Assembly (NCBI GenBank): GCA_964640655.1
Contig: CAZXFT010000005.1
Location: 1-64,000, forward strand
Source: BJGO01 sp964640655
GTDB taxonomy: Bacteria; Bacteroidota; Bacteroidia; Chitinophagales; UBA10324
Direction of reading: 5' to 3'
DNA: 64,000 nucleotides
Shown: positions 7,012 to 15,827 of the stretch, piece by piece
How the letters are laid out: each line of letters starts with the position of its first letter
Numbering within the stretch: position 1 is the stretch's first letter
The notes under the pieces: generated by a model
What the model was told of the DNA's origin: nothing
Database searches by the model: none
What the model saw: only the letters and a program-made list of their open reading frames with translations
Position numbers and translations under genes: made by a program

Positions 7012-9594
7012 TTGCCATTCATCATTCCACTAACTTCCTTGCCAGTATTTTCTCAAAACTGCAATACGAATTGCCAATTCACAGTAACTAACCCTTGGTT
7101 GCATTACTCTGAAGGTGATATAAACTCTAACGATGTTATTTGTTTTCCGGAGGGCACAGATTATATAATTGACTACGAGATGAACATCAGTAATAAAACA
7201 TTTCTGATTGGTAACAATGTTACTATACACAGTCAGAGCAGTCCGAGCTATTCCTATATCACACTCACTAACTGCACATTAAGAGCTTGTGATAATAATA
7301 CCGCTTTATGGAATAGTTTTCAGGCAACTGCGCTTGTAGGTGTAGAGTTTATTAATTGTGTCATTGAAAATTCATCCGGTGGTATTACCATAAGCAACAC
7401 CCCTTATACATTTGTAACTAACACAAGATTTAACAGATGCAGAAACAGTTTAACTGTTTACAATGTAAATGATGTAACTATTCAAGGTGGTGCAGTTACT
7501 TGTGTAGATGGTTCTCAAAACTCAACTGATTTAGGCTTTAATTATTCAGGGGAGAACTCCTTGCTAGGTATCACTGTCATCAATTCACAAAATCTAAATT
7601 TTGACAATGACCCATCTTTACCCTATTCATTTAAGAATGTTAGAAATCCAATAAACTTGTTCTCTCCCGGTGAGACAAGTATCTCATTTTGCAATTTTGA
7701 TGATATTGTAATTCAACCTAATAGTAATGTTGGCAGCAATTTCTGTATTAACGTTACAGGTAGCATGATATCAGCTAACTATCCCACCAATGTTTCTATT
7801 TCTGACTGTCGTTTTGGAATCAATTCAACTAATCCAACCGCCTTTAAAACATATGGTGGAATTGCGTTTACCGGAAATGGATACTTGACGGAAAGATTGG
7901 GAGTTTCTAATTGCTTTTTCAATAGGATCAGTCATTATGGTGTTTTTGTAAATAATATGCTTACAGGGAAAATAGCGATCGATAACAATGAATTTATTAC
8001 ATCAGGTTGTGGTGTATTTATGAATGCAAATCCCGGTGCGAGCGCTCAGAATTTTACTAAAACCAGTATCAGTGGCAATACATTTAAAGGGTTTACACCT
8101 GCGATCAATATTTGGGGTGTACATACTGCTATATACATTATGGAAGCAGCAAACCCATCATACCATAAAGTAGGTATTGAGTTTAATAATATAGAAGAAT
8201 TTAGTAAGGGAGTTTATTTAAGTCAAATTAGAAATTCATTTGTAAATAATAATTCCATAACATTTATTAACCCCAACACTCAAGTTGTTACATCTCCATT
8301 GGCATATGGAATTTTTGTAAGACAATCCTCAGTAATAGATATTTTAGGCAATAACATAACCGGCAGCGGAGCAACAGTGATGAATGCCGGCTCTTCCTGC
8401 ATCAATACACAAACTACAACTAAGTTTACACTAACAGACAATGCGGTAAGAGCTTCTGACAACGGAATCAGAGCCTTAGGTGTGAGTACCAACGGCAACT
8501 ACATTTGTAATATTATTAAATACAATAATACAGGTATATGGCTTCAAAATGCAAATGGTATTGGGCCTGTTGCTTCTGATCCGGTTTTTAATCCCGGTCC
8601 CTCTGATAATCGCTGGCAGTACAATAATTCATGGGATATTGATGGAAATCCAACAACACCAATCCCTTGGTATTTAATTGATATTAACAATAATTGCAAT
8701 AACGGTGTTACCGGACTTATTCCAACTATAAACCCTTCCCCTACACAGAATTATATTAATCAACAACCATTATGTACAGGTTCATCATGCGAGCCTCCTT
8801 TGTATTCTCCTACTTATGATCCTGAAGTTTCTTTGAGTTATCGTGAATTCCTGCTCAAAGGATTGGCATATCACCTCAACTATGCTGACACTATACCTAT
8901 AACTAATGGAAGTAAATACATAGACTGGTACGAAGCCTGGCAATTGTTTCAGGACAATCCTCACTTTCTTAATCTGGGAAGTAACGACGATTCGGTTTAT
9001 GTTTCATTATATAATGCCATCAATGCTACCGATATTCCTAAGATTTACGAAATGTCCTTAGCCGCTGTCAGCGGCGATACTTCGCTCTTAGGACCTAAAC
9101 TTCGCAGTAATTTCACTTATGATTTTATCAGCAACCATATTAAAGAACTGTATCGTATTTATTACAAATCTATCTTGTCGGGCAATCATCGTATAGGGCA
9201 AACTGACAGTTTATATTTGGTTTCGTTGCTTGATGAAAACTATGAACAATATGCATTTGCACCGGAAATGGCTATTTCGTTATATGCTTATATCCATCAG
9301 GATGATAGAAGCCAATACCGGTTCGATATAGAATACTTTACCGGTGAAGAATTGGTGTTGGAAGTATTCCCAAATCCTGCACATTCTTCCTCTACACTTC
9401 GTGTGTCTAAACCCGGTTATTATAGTGTTCAGATTTATTCCATTGACGGACGATTAGCCTATCAGGGGAATATATCAGCCTCTGATGTGCTCATGGTGCC
9501 CACCTCCGACTGGCAACAGGGATTATATATTGTAAGCCTGTACGATGAGTTGAGAGGCACTATCAAGCGGACTAAACTGTTAGTTAACCATTAA
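7012..9594 (+). CDS. Parallel beta-helix protein with T9SS type A sorting domain, 5' end out of frame
   Basis: An open frame of 860 residues from a TTG at 7012. The true start is probably ATG 6950, which is separated from this frame by the 9-G tract. The first residues here (PFIIPLTSLPVFSQ) are the second half of a signal peptide lacking its basic start. Residues of about 20-560 hold many Asn/Gly-rich short strands (repeated NN-x-F, GN-x-I patterns) as in right-handed parallel beta-helix/pectate-lyase-like proteins. A mixed region follows, and the last 80 or so residues are a type A sorting domain (EVFPNPAHSS, IYSIDGR, WQQGLYIVSL, TKLLVNH). It would be surface-exposed or released by the type IX system; the ligand or substrate is unknown. 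The stop is 11 bases before the next gene. Confidence 0.85.
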   Translation: MPFIIPLTSLPVFSQNCNTNCQFTVTNPWLHYSEGDINSNDVICFPEGTDYIIDYEMNISNKTFLIGNNVTIHSQSSPSYSYITLTNCTLRACDNNTALWNSFQATALVGVEFINCVIENSSGGITISNTPYTFVTNTRFNRCRNSLTVYNVNDVTIQGGAVTCVDGSQNSTDLGFNYSGENSLLGITVINSQNLNFDNDPSLPYSFKNVRNPINLFSPGETSISFCNFDDIVIQPNSNVGSNFCINVTGSMISANYPTNVSISDCRFGINSTNPTAFKTYGGIAFTGNGYLTERLGVSNCFFNRISHYGVFVNNMLTGKIAIDNNEFITSGCGVFMNANPGASAQNFTKTSISGNTFKGFTPAINIWGVHTAIYIMEAANPSYHKVGIEFNNIEEFSKGVYLSQIRNSFVNNNSITFINPNTQVVTSPLAYGIFVRQSSVIDILGNNITGSGATVMNAGSSCINTQTTTKFTLTDNAVRASDNGIRALGVSTNGNYICNIIKYNNTGIWLQNANGIGPVASDPVFNPGPSDNRWQYNNSWDIDGNPTTPIPWYLIDINNNCNNGVTGLIPTINPSPTQNYINQQPLCTGSSCEPPLYSPTYDPEVSLSYREFLLKGLAYHLNYADTIPITNGSKYIDWYEAWQLFQDNPHFLNLGSNDDSVYVSLYNAINATDIPKIYEMSLAAVSGDTSLLGPKLRSNFTYDFISNHIKELYRIYYKSILSGNHRIGQTDSLYLVSLLDENYEQYAFAPEMAISLYAYIHQDDRSQYRFDIEYFTGEELVLEVFPNPAHSSSTLRVSKPGYYSVQIYSIDGRLAYQGNISASDVLMVPTSDWQQGLYIVSLYDELRGTIKRTKLLVNH

Positions 9595-9605
9595 GACTGT
9601 ACACT

Positions 9606-11270
9606 ATGAAACCGATAAATAAAGTTTTCATAACTGTTGTCATGCTGGCGCACGCTTGGTGCGCCGGCGCACAACAGGATAGCAAATGGGTATTTGGCTA
9701 TAAATGCGGAATAGATTTCAATACCTTGCCACCGGGCACATTTGAGATGGGAATGAACAGGATTATGTATGCATGTGCTTCAAGCACCTACTATTATTCC
9801 TCAAAAAATTTAACCCTATACAGCGATGGTGTGTTTCTGATGTGCAACGGAATTGCGGTGGACACATTTATTACGAAAAATACTTGTTTGATATTTAATT
9901 CCCCCTGTGCGAATGAAGTTAATTACCCGGAATGGCACGATTATGCTGGAACAGGATGGACCACTTTAATCCTTGAAGCTCCGTCGCAACCTGATATGTT
10001 TTACGTGGTTTATGGACCAAGAAGTTTAGGAAATCTAATAACTTCAAATATTTTAAAATCGTACTCTGCCAAGTATAGGATTAATAACGACGGCAGCATT
10101 AGTCGTATCTATAAAGATAAAAGATTGACAAAAACCGGTCTTATGATGCTTGGAGTAAAAGCAATTCGTCATGCCAACAATCGCGATTGGTGGATTGTTT
10201 ATAGCGACCCGGTTGACTGGCGGTACAGAATCAGGACCATACTTTTAAGCCCCTGCGGGTTTGATACCACACTTTATACTACCTTCGGTGGTATTGAATT
10301 AGCCGGGGATTTTACACTTTCAGATCATTCGGCTACCGGTTTTTTAGATTTCCATTACCCCACAAATAAATTTGCCATGTCGTTGGAGAAAGGGTATTTC
10401 TTATATGGCAAGTTTGACCGTTGCACCGGGCAACTCTATGAGGATACCGTGCTGTTCATGAATTATTTTAATGAAATAATACCATATATGACAACACAAG
10501 AACAACGAATGAAAATCTCAGTCGGCTGCCTGTGTTTCTCTCCGGATGGGTATAATTTATTTTTTACATACCCTAATGGAATACTTCCAGTTATTGAGGT
10601 TCATTTGCCCTCCGGTGTAGATACCGTGATAACAACGGGCGTTTACTGTTTAAACGTATCAGCGCAGTATGAGGTTACCTGCACTATGTTTTTTGACAAT
10701 AAATCAGATATGGATTCATTGACACGATCACGAAACAGGCCCTATTCAATTGCCCGAGGTCCTGATGATAAAATTTACTTTTTATTAAATGCATACAATG
10801 GATGCTCTTACCCATCACAAACTTTAATACCTGATTATAAATGTGTGCTATATCAAATAAGCAATCCAAATGCCGGCATCAATGATATAGAATTTGATAC
10901 GTTTAAAGTGTATTCAACACCGCAGATATTCAGGTCATTAGTAAATACTACGGAGTACGGCCCATTCGCAGCTATGCCTTGCAACGACCCTTGCTATACC
11001 GGTATTCAAGAGCCCGGTATGCATAATTGGGATGTGAATGTGTATCCCAACCCTGCACAGAATACAGTCAATATAGAACTGCCTGTATCAGGCAATTATA
11101 GGATACAGGTGTATAGTATAGATGGCCGTTTTATTATGAGTCAACAGGTAATCTATGATGATGAATTGGAGCTGAATACCTCCGAATGGCAACAGGGATT
11201 ATATCTTCTGGAGATAAATGATGAAAAAAGTGGCATGTTTATACGAAAGAAGTTATTGGTCATGCATTAA
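9606..11270 (+). CDS. YFG-type (beta-propeller-like) T9SS type A cargo protein
   Basis: A 554-residue protein with signal peptide (1-22, ending AGA-Q). The mature start (WVFGYKCGIDFN, then LTLYSDGVFLMCNG) is a diverged version of the WYFG-x-x-AGLDF / LFYSDG pattern common in Bacteroidota secreted proteins, and DDKIYFLLNAYNG near residue 395 matches their later propeller blades. The last 80 residues are a type A sorting domain (VYPNPAQNT, VYSIDGRF, WQQGLYLLEI, RKKLLVMH) closely resembling that of the upstream protein. It lies 11 bases downstream of that gene and so is in the same transcript, ended by the hairpin at 11287. A surface or secreted structural role is likely; nothing indicates catalysis. 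Confidence 0.82.
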   Translation: MKPINKVFITVVMLAHAWCAGAQQDSKWVFGYKCGIDFNTLPPGTFEMGMNRIMYACASSTYYYSSKNLTLYSDGVFLMCNGIAVDTFITKNTCLIFNSPCANEVNYPEWHDYAGTGWTTLILEAPSQPDMFYVVYGPRSLGNLITSNILKSYSAKYRINNDGSISRIYKDKRLTKTGLMMLGVKAIRHANNRDWWIVYSDPVDWRYRIRTILLSPCGFDTTLYTTFGGIELAGDFTLSDHSATGFLDFHYPTNKFAMSLEKGYFLYGKFDRCTGQLYEDTVLFMNYFNEIIPYMTTQEQRMKISVGCLCFSPDGYNLFFTYPNGILPVIEVHLPSGVDTVITTGVYCLNVSAQYEVTCTMFFDNKSDMDSLTRSRNRPYSIARGPDDKIYFLLNAYNGCSYPSQTLIPDYKCVLYQISNPNAGINDIEFDTFKVYSTPQIFRSLVNTTEYGPFAAMPCNDPCYTGIQEPGMHNWDVNVYPNPAQNTVNIELPVSGNYRIQVYSIDGRFIMSQQVIYDDELELNTSEWQQGLYLLEINDEKSGMFIRKKLLVMH

Positions 11271-11286
11271 TGCAGTTAATTTTTAT

Positions 11287-11320
11287 AGCCGCCATCAAAA
11301 GATGGCGGCTTTTTTATTTT
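11287..11320 (+). terminator. Rho-independent terminator, copy 2 of a 34-base repeat
   Basis: Stem GCCGCCATC/GATGGCGGC (11288-11296/11301-11309), AAAA loop and six T, located 16 bases after the stop of the 9606 gene. All 34 bases are identical to 6722-6755, including the T tail and following ATTTT. Confidence 0.93.
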
Positions 11321-11415
11321 CTATCGGTCATGTATTTGTAAAAATGTGGACAACACATAGTTTGTATTCACTGCAAACCGCTGTGCTGACTTAATTTCGT
11401 GCGGCACAGAAAAAC

Positions 11416-12321
11416 ATGTCGGTAGTCGTTTCCAAACTCACTAAAATTTATGATGAGCAAAAAGCCGTTGATCAAATCAGCTTTGAAGTAAAAAGCGGAG
11501 AGGTGCTTGGTTTTCTGGGGCCTAACGGCGCCGGTAAATCTACAACCATGAAAATCATTACGTGCTTCATTCCGCCTACATCGGGCAGTGTGGCCGTTTG
11601 TGGTTTCGATACATTGACACAACCCGAGGAAGTGAAAAAGAAAATCGGATATCTGCCGGAGAGCAATCCTTTGTACTTTGATATGTATGTACGCGAATAC
11701 TTATCGTTCATAGCCGACCTTCATCCCAACATCAAAAACAAAAAACAACGCATTGCAGAAATGATTGCTGCTGCCGGACTCGAGCGAGAGAAAACAAAAA
11801 AGATTGGAGCGTTGAGTAAAGGTTACAAACAGCGTGTCGGCCTGGCGCAGGCTATGGTGCACGACCCTGAAGTGTTGATAATGGATGAACCTACCTCAGG
11901 ACTTGACCCGAATCAGCTGGTGGAAATAAGACAACTGATTAAAAACCTGAGCAAAGAAAAAACCATCATCCTTTCCACGCACATTATGCAGGAAGTAAAG
12001 GCTCTTTGCAATAGAGTGGTGATTATCAATAAAGGGAAACTGGTAGCCGATGACAACATTAGTAATCTGCAACAGGCCGGTCGTCAGCTAATGATTACCC
12101 GTGTTACTTTTAAGGAAACCGTTAACAAAGAAGATTTACTGCAAATTGCTCATGTACAACGAGTTGAAAGCACAGATCAACTCGACTGGAAATTATACAG
12201 CACACAAACGGTTCAGGAAGCGGTATTCCGCTTTGCCGTTGAAAAAAATAAAACCATCATTTCGTTACAACAGGAATCACAGGACTTGGAAGATGTGTTC
12301 CGTAAACTCACTCAATCCTGA
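11416..12321 (+). CDS. gldA: Gliding-associated ABC transporter ATP-binding protein GldA
   Basis: A 301-residue ABC ATPase: Walker A GPNGAGKST at 35-43, an LSKGYKQR signature, Walker B LIMDEPTSGLDPNQ and an H-loop STHIMQEV. The C-terminal 80 residues form the extension seen in DrrA/GldA-type exporters. With the GldF permease and the GldG auxiliary protein it forms the Gld ABC complex of Bacteroidota, at the inner membrane. In Flavobacterium johnsoniae these genes affect gliding, but many non-gliding relatives keep them, so motility should not be inferred from this alone. The stop TGA shares its A with the ATG of gldF, indicating translational coupling. Confidence 0.92.
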   Translation: MSVVVSKLTKIYDEQKAVDQISFEVKSGEVLGFLGPNGAGKSTTMKIITCFIPPTSGSVAVCGFDTLTQPEEVKKKIGYLPESNPLYFDMYVREYLSFIADLHPNIKNKKQRIAEMIAAAGLEREKTKKIGALSKGYKQRVGLAQAMVHDPEVLIMDEPTSGLDPNQLVEIRQLIKNLSKEKTIILSTHIMQEVKALCNRVVIINKGKLVADDNISNLQQAGRQLMITRVTFKETVNKEDLLQIAHVQRVESTDQLDWKLYSTQTVQEAVFRFAVEKNKTIISLQQESQDLEDVFRKLTQS

Positions 12322-13052
12322 TGTTCGCGATATATAAAAAAGAAATTGCCGGATTTTTCAGCTCACTGACAGCCTACATTGTGATGATCAGTTTTTTACT
12401 GATACTCGGACTTTTTCTTTGGGTTTTTCCCGATACTAACATTCTTGACTTTGGTTTTGCCAATCTCGATTCACTTTTCTTTTATGCTCCCTGGGTGTTT
12501 ATGTTTCTGATACCTGCAGTAACCATGCGCATGTTCTCCGATGAGTTACGCAACGGTACCATAGAATTATTACTGACACGTCCTATTCGTGAAATGCAAC
12601 TGGTGTTGGGGAAATATTTTGCTGCAGTAACGCTGGTGTTGTTTACACTATTACCTACAGTGGTGTATTACATTACTATCTATCAGCTTGGCGCTCCAAA
12701 AGGCAATATAGACAATGGCGCTACTTTGGGTTCATTCATTGGATTGTTTATGCTGGGGGCTGCGTTTTGCTCAGTGGGTTTGTTTGCTTCATCATTAACC
12801 ACCAACCAGATTGTTGCATTTATTATGGCTTTGTTCATGTGTTTTATTGCATACAATGGATTTGACTCGTTAAGCCGATTGCCTTTTATTGAAGGTCGTT
12901 TCGATTTACTTGTTCAAAACCTTGGCATTAATCAGCATTATCAAAGTATCAGCAAAGGAGTCATTGACTTGCGCGATGTACTTTACTTCATTTCTTTTTC
13001 AGCGTTGTTTAACCTCGGTACTAAACTCATTTTAGAAAGCAGAAAATGGTAA
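12321..13052 (+). CDS. gldF: Gliding-associated ABC transporter permease GldF
   Basis: A 243-residue integral membrane protein with about six hydrophobic segments (from about 10-40 through 215-235) and the ABC-2 permease motif MRMFSDELRNGTIELLLTRP at about 73-92. This arrangement is diagnostic for GldF/NosY-type permeases. It overlaps gldA by one base and gldG by seven bases, so the three subunits are made from one message in a coupled way. It should form the membrane pore partner of GldA, with GldG on the periplasmic side. Confidence 0.92.
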   Translation: MFAIYKKEIAGFFSSLTAYIVMISFLLILGLFLWVFPDTNILDFGFANLDSLFFYAPWVFMFLIPAVTMRMFSDELRNGTIELLLTRPIREMQLVLGKYFAAVTLVLFTLLPTVVYYITIYQLGAPKGNIDNGATLGSFIGLFMLGAAFCSVGLFASSLTTNQIVAFIMALFMCFIAYNGFDSLSRLPFIEGRFDLLVQNLGINQHYQSISKGVIDLRDVLYFISFSALFNLGTKLILESRKW

Positions 13053-14773
13053 AAGAGACAGTCAGTTCCAAAACAAAAATTCGCAGCTTAAAACAGCAGG
13101 CTTTCTCGCGTTTTGCCCTGATTGTTTCTATTATTTTGTTGTTGAATGTACTTGCCGGAGGTTTAGTTCAGCGAATTGACCTTACAGAAGATAAGCGCTT
13201 CACACTTAACGACAGCACGCGAGCCATGCTTCGAAATCTTAAAGACCGCGTGTTTGTAAAAGTTTATCTCACTGGCGATTTACCCGCAGGATTTAAACGA
13301 CTTGAAAATTCTACCCGTGATCTGCTCAACGAATTCCGCAACATAGCCGGTAATAATATTCAGTATGAATTTGAAGATCCATTGCTGAACAAATCGCAGG
13401 ACGAGAAAAAGAAAATTTATGAAGAGATGGCCTCTGTAGGCCTGCAGCCCACTAATGTGCAGACAACAAAGAGCGACGCTTACAGTGAAAAAATTATTTT
13501 GCCCGGTGCCACTATATTCTACAAAGGGAAAGAAACAACCATTAATCTATTAATCAACGATAATGGTGTTACAGCACAACGCGCTTTGAATAATTCTGTT
13601 TCAAAACTGGAGAATAAATTTTCTTCAGCCATTAAGAAATTAGACCTCGATGAGCGAGTTAGAATTGCCGTGTTGCGCGGACAGGATGATGCACCACTTT
13701 ATAAGTTCTACGATTTCTTAAGCTCGCTGAACGATTTCTATCAGATTGACACGCTCTTCATTCACGCAGCAACGTACATCCCCACTGAATACAAAACATT
13801 AATAATAGCTAAGCCTGGAAAGGCCTTCAGCGAACAAACCAAGTTTAAAATCGATCAGTATATTATGAACGGTGGCACAGTGCTGTGGATGCTTGATAAT
13901 ATGACTGCCACTGTGGACAGCGTTCAGTCAAAAGCCTCGTTCCTTGCTTTGGATATGGGCTTGAATCTGGATGATCAGTTATTTACTTACGGTGTGCGAT
14001 TGAACCCTGCATTGCTTATGGATCTGCAATGCAATCCTGTTCCTCTACTGGTCAATTACATTAATAATCAACCGGAGTTTAGATTATTTCCCTGTTATTA
14101 TTTTCCGGTATTTACTCCCTACATCAATCACATCATTAACAAAGAAATTGATGCTGTGCACGCTGAGTTTGTAAGCACTATTGATACGGCACTGAATGCT
14201 GAAATAAAAAAGACAGTACTTCTCTGCTCCTCGCGCCGATGTAAAATAGTTTTCACTCCATGGCAAGTTGATTTTCGTGTGATGAAAAATAAGCCTGATG
14301 AAAAATCTTTTAGTAAGGGCTTCCTGCCAACGGCCGTTTTACTTGAAGGGGCTTTTACCTCTGTATTTAATAACCGTATTCAGCCTGAATTCGAACGTGT
14401 ACTGCGCGACTCTCTCAAACAAGAATATAAAAACAAAGGTGTAAACACCAAGATGATAGTGATTGGTGATGCCGACTTGGCCATGAACGATTACAATGCA
14501 CAGGGCCGTCCTTATTCCCTGGGGTATTTTAAATACTCGCAGGAGTTTTTTGCAAATAAAAATTTCGTACTCAATTGCATAGATTATCTCACCGGACGAC
14601 ATGACCGAATATTAACCAGGGCAAAAGACGTGAAACTTCGTTTGCTTGACACAGAAAAAGTGAAGGAACAAAAGTTGCGCTGGCAACTCATTAATGTAGT
14701 AGCTCCCATTTTGTTAATCATCCTTTTTGGAATTGTCTATACCTTCATCCGCATCCGAAGATTTGCCATATAA
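13046..14773 (+). CDS. gldG: Gliding-associated ABC transporter auxiliary/substrate-binding protein GldG
   Basis: A 575-residue protein anchored by one transmembrane helix near each end (about 22-42 and 548-568), leaving a large periplasmic ABC_transp_aux region between them. This topology, the DLTEDKRFTLND start of the soluble part and the position after gldA-gldF identify GldG. The family is thought to bind or guide substrate for the exporter, but the substrate is not known. It overlaps gldF by seven bases and is followed 26 bases later by the DUF4340 gene. Confidence 0.9.
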   Translation: MVKETVSSKTKIRSLKQQAFSRFALIVSIILLLNVLAGGLVQRIDLTEDKRFTLNDSTRAMLRNLKDRVFVKVYLTGDLPAGFKRLENSTRDLLNEFRNIAGNNIQYEFEDPLLNKSQDEKKKIYEEMASVGLQPTNVQTTKSDAYSEKIILPGATIFYKGKETTINLLINDNGVTAQRALNNSVSKLENKFSSAIKKLDLDERVRIAVLRGQDDAPLYKFYDFLSSLNDFYQIDTLFIHAATYIPTEYKTLIIAKPGKAFSEQTKFKIDQYIMNGGTVLWMLDNMTATVDSVQSKASFLALDMGLNLDDQLFTYGVRLNPALLMDLQCNPVPLLVNYINNQPEFRLFPCYYFPVFTPYINHIINKEIDAVHAEFVSTIDTALNAEIKKTVLLCSSRRCKIVFTPWQVDFRVMKNKPDEKSFSKGFLPTAVLLEGAFTSVFNNRIQPEFERVLRDSLKQEYKNKGVNTKMIVIGDADLAMNDYNAQGRPYSLGYFKYSQEFFANKNFVLNCIDYLTGRHDRILTRAKDVKLRLLDTEKVKEQKLRWQLINVVAPILLIILFGIVYTFIRIRRFAI

Positions 14774-14799
14774 TCTCATAACATCAATTTGAAATCCCG

Positions 14800-15816
14800 A
14801 TGAAAAAAAATATTCTTTACCTCATCATTGTAGCAATACTCGGCGTAGCTGTATATTATTTTGTATTTCTCAATCCGAACTCCACACTTAACCTCGATGA
14901 GCGCGCCTTTGCGATAGAAGACACTTCAATGGTGAGCAAAATATTTATAAGCGACATGAATGGTACTCACATTACCTACTTGCGACAGGAAAATGGCTGG
15001 CATATACTTGAGACGAAACAGACCGCACGCAAAGATGTGATAGATATGATGTTGCGTACATTTAAGAATAACTCAGTTCGATATCCGGTTGCAAAGTCTG
15101 CTTTGCAAAATGCCATTAAAGACATAGCAGCCCACAATAAAAAAATTGAACTGTATGATGCCAACAATAAAAAAATACGAAGCATGTTTATTGGCCCGCC
15201 TGCACCCGATAACAAGGGAAATTATATGTTAGTAGAAAAAGCCAAAACTCCGTATGTAGTCTGGAATACCAATTTTGTTGGTTCGCTAGACACACGTTTC
15301 AGCACCGATGCCAATGAAGTTCGCAGTCGCCAAGTGCTAAGTGTGCCTTTCCCGGCACTTGCTGAAATTACCGTGCAACATAGTAACCCTCAGCTGTCCT
15401 CATATAGCATCAATGTTCAGAAACCTGATTCATTTCTTATTGTGAATCTCAATAATAAAGAGAGCATTCCTAACAGGCAAATAGATAAAGACAAGGTTTT
15501 TGAATATATAGATTTTTTGAAGGCGGTTTATTGTGAAGCTATCATCTCCTCCGAAAACGAAAAGATGAAAGCCATTTCGCAGGAACCTTTTTGTATCCTC
15601 ACATTAAAAATGCGTAATGGAAGTGAACAAGAAGTGAAATGTTACTATAAAGAAATATCTCAGCGCTCCAAATCGCAAACCGATGCACAGGGTAATGCAC
15701 GGCCTTACGATTTAGATCGATTTTATGGTGTTGTCAAAGGCAGCGATGATGTGTATTTGCTTCAGGACTATCATTTTGGGCAACTGCTGAAAACATTTGA
15801 ATACTTTAAGAAATAA
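14800..15816 (+). CDS. DUF4340 domain membrane-anchored protein
   Basis: A 338-residue protein with a single N-terminal membrane anchor (about 4-24) and a periplasmic DUF4340-like domain; the LNLDERAFAIED opening and the repeated alpha/beta units fit that family. DUF4340 genes commonly sit next to GldG-type ABC auxiliary proteins, so a role in the same complex is the best inference. No catalytic motif is visible. It follows gldG in the same orientation after 26 bases and is itself followed after 11 bases by the TerC gene, so all five genes from 11416 may be one operon. Confidence 0.82.
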   Translation: MKKNILYLIIVAILGVAVYYFVFLNPNSTLNLDERAFAIEDTSMVSKIFISDMNGTHITYLRQENGWHILETKQTARKDVIDMMLRTFKNNSVRYPVAKSALQNAIKDIAAHNKKIELYDANNKKIRSMFIGPPAPDNKGNYMLVEKAKTPYVVWNTNFVGSLDTRFSTDANEVRSRQVLSVPFPALAEITVQHSNPQLSSYSINVQKPDSFLIVNLNNKESIPNRQIDKDKVFEYIDFLKAVYCEAIISSENEKMKAISQEPFCILTLKMRNGSEQEVKCYYKEISQRSKSQTDAQGNARPYDLDRFYGVVKGSDDVYLLQDYHFGQLLKTFEYFKK

Positions 15817-15827
15817 TAACTACAAAA

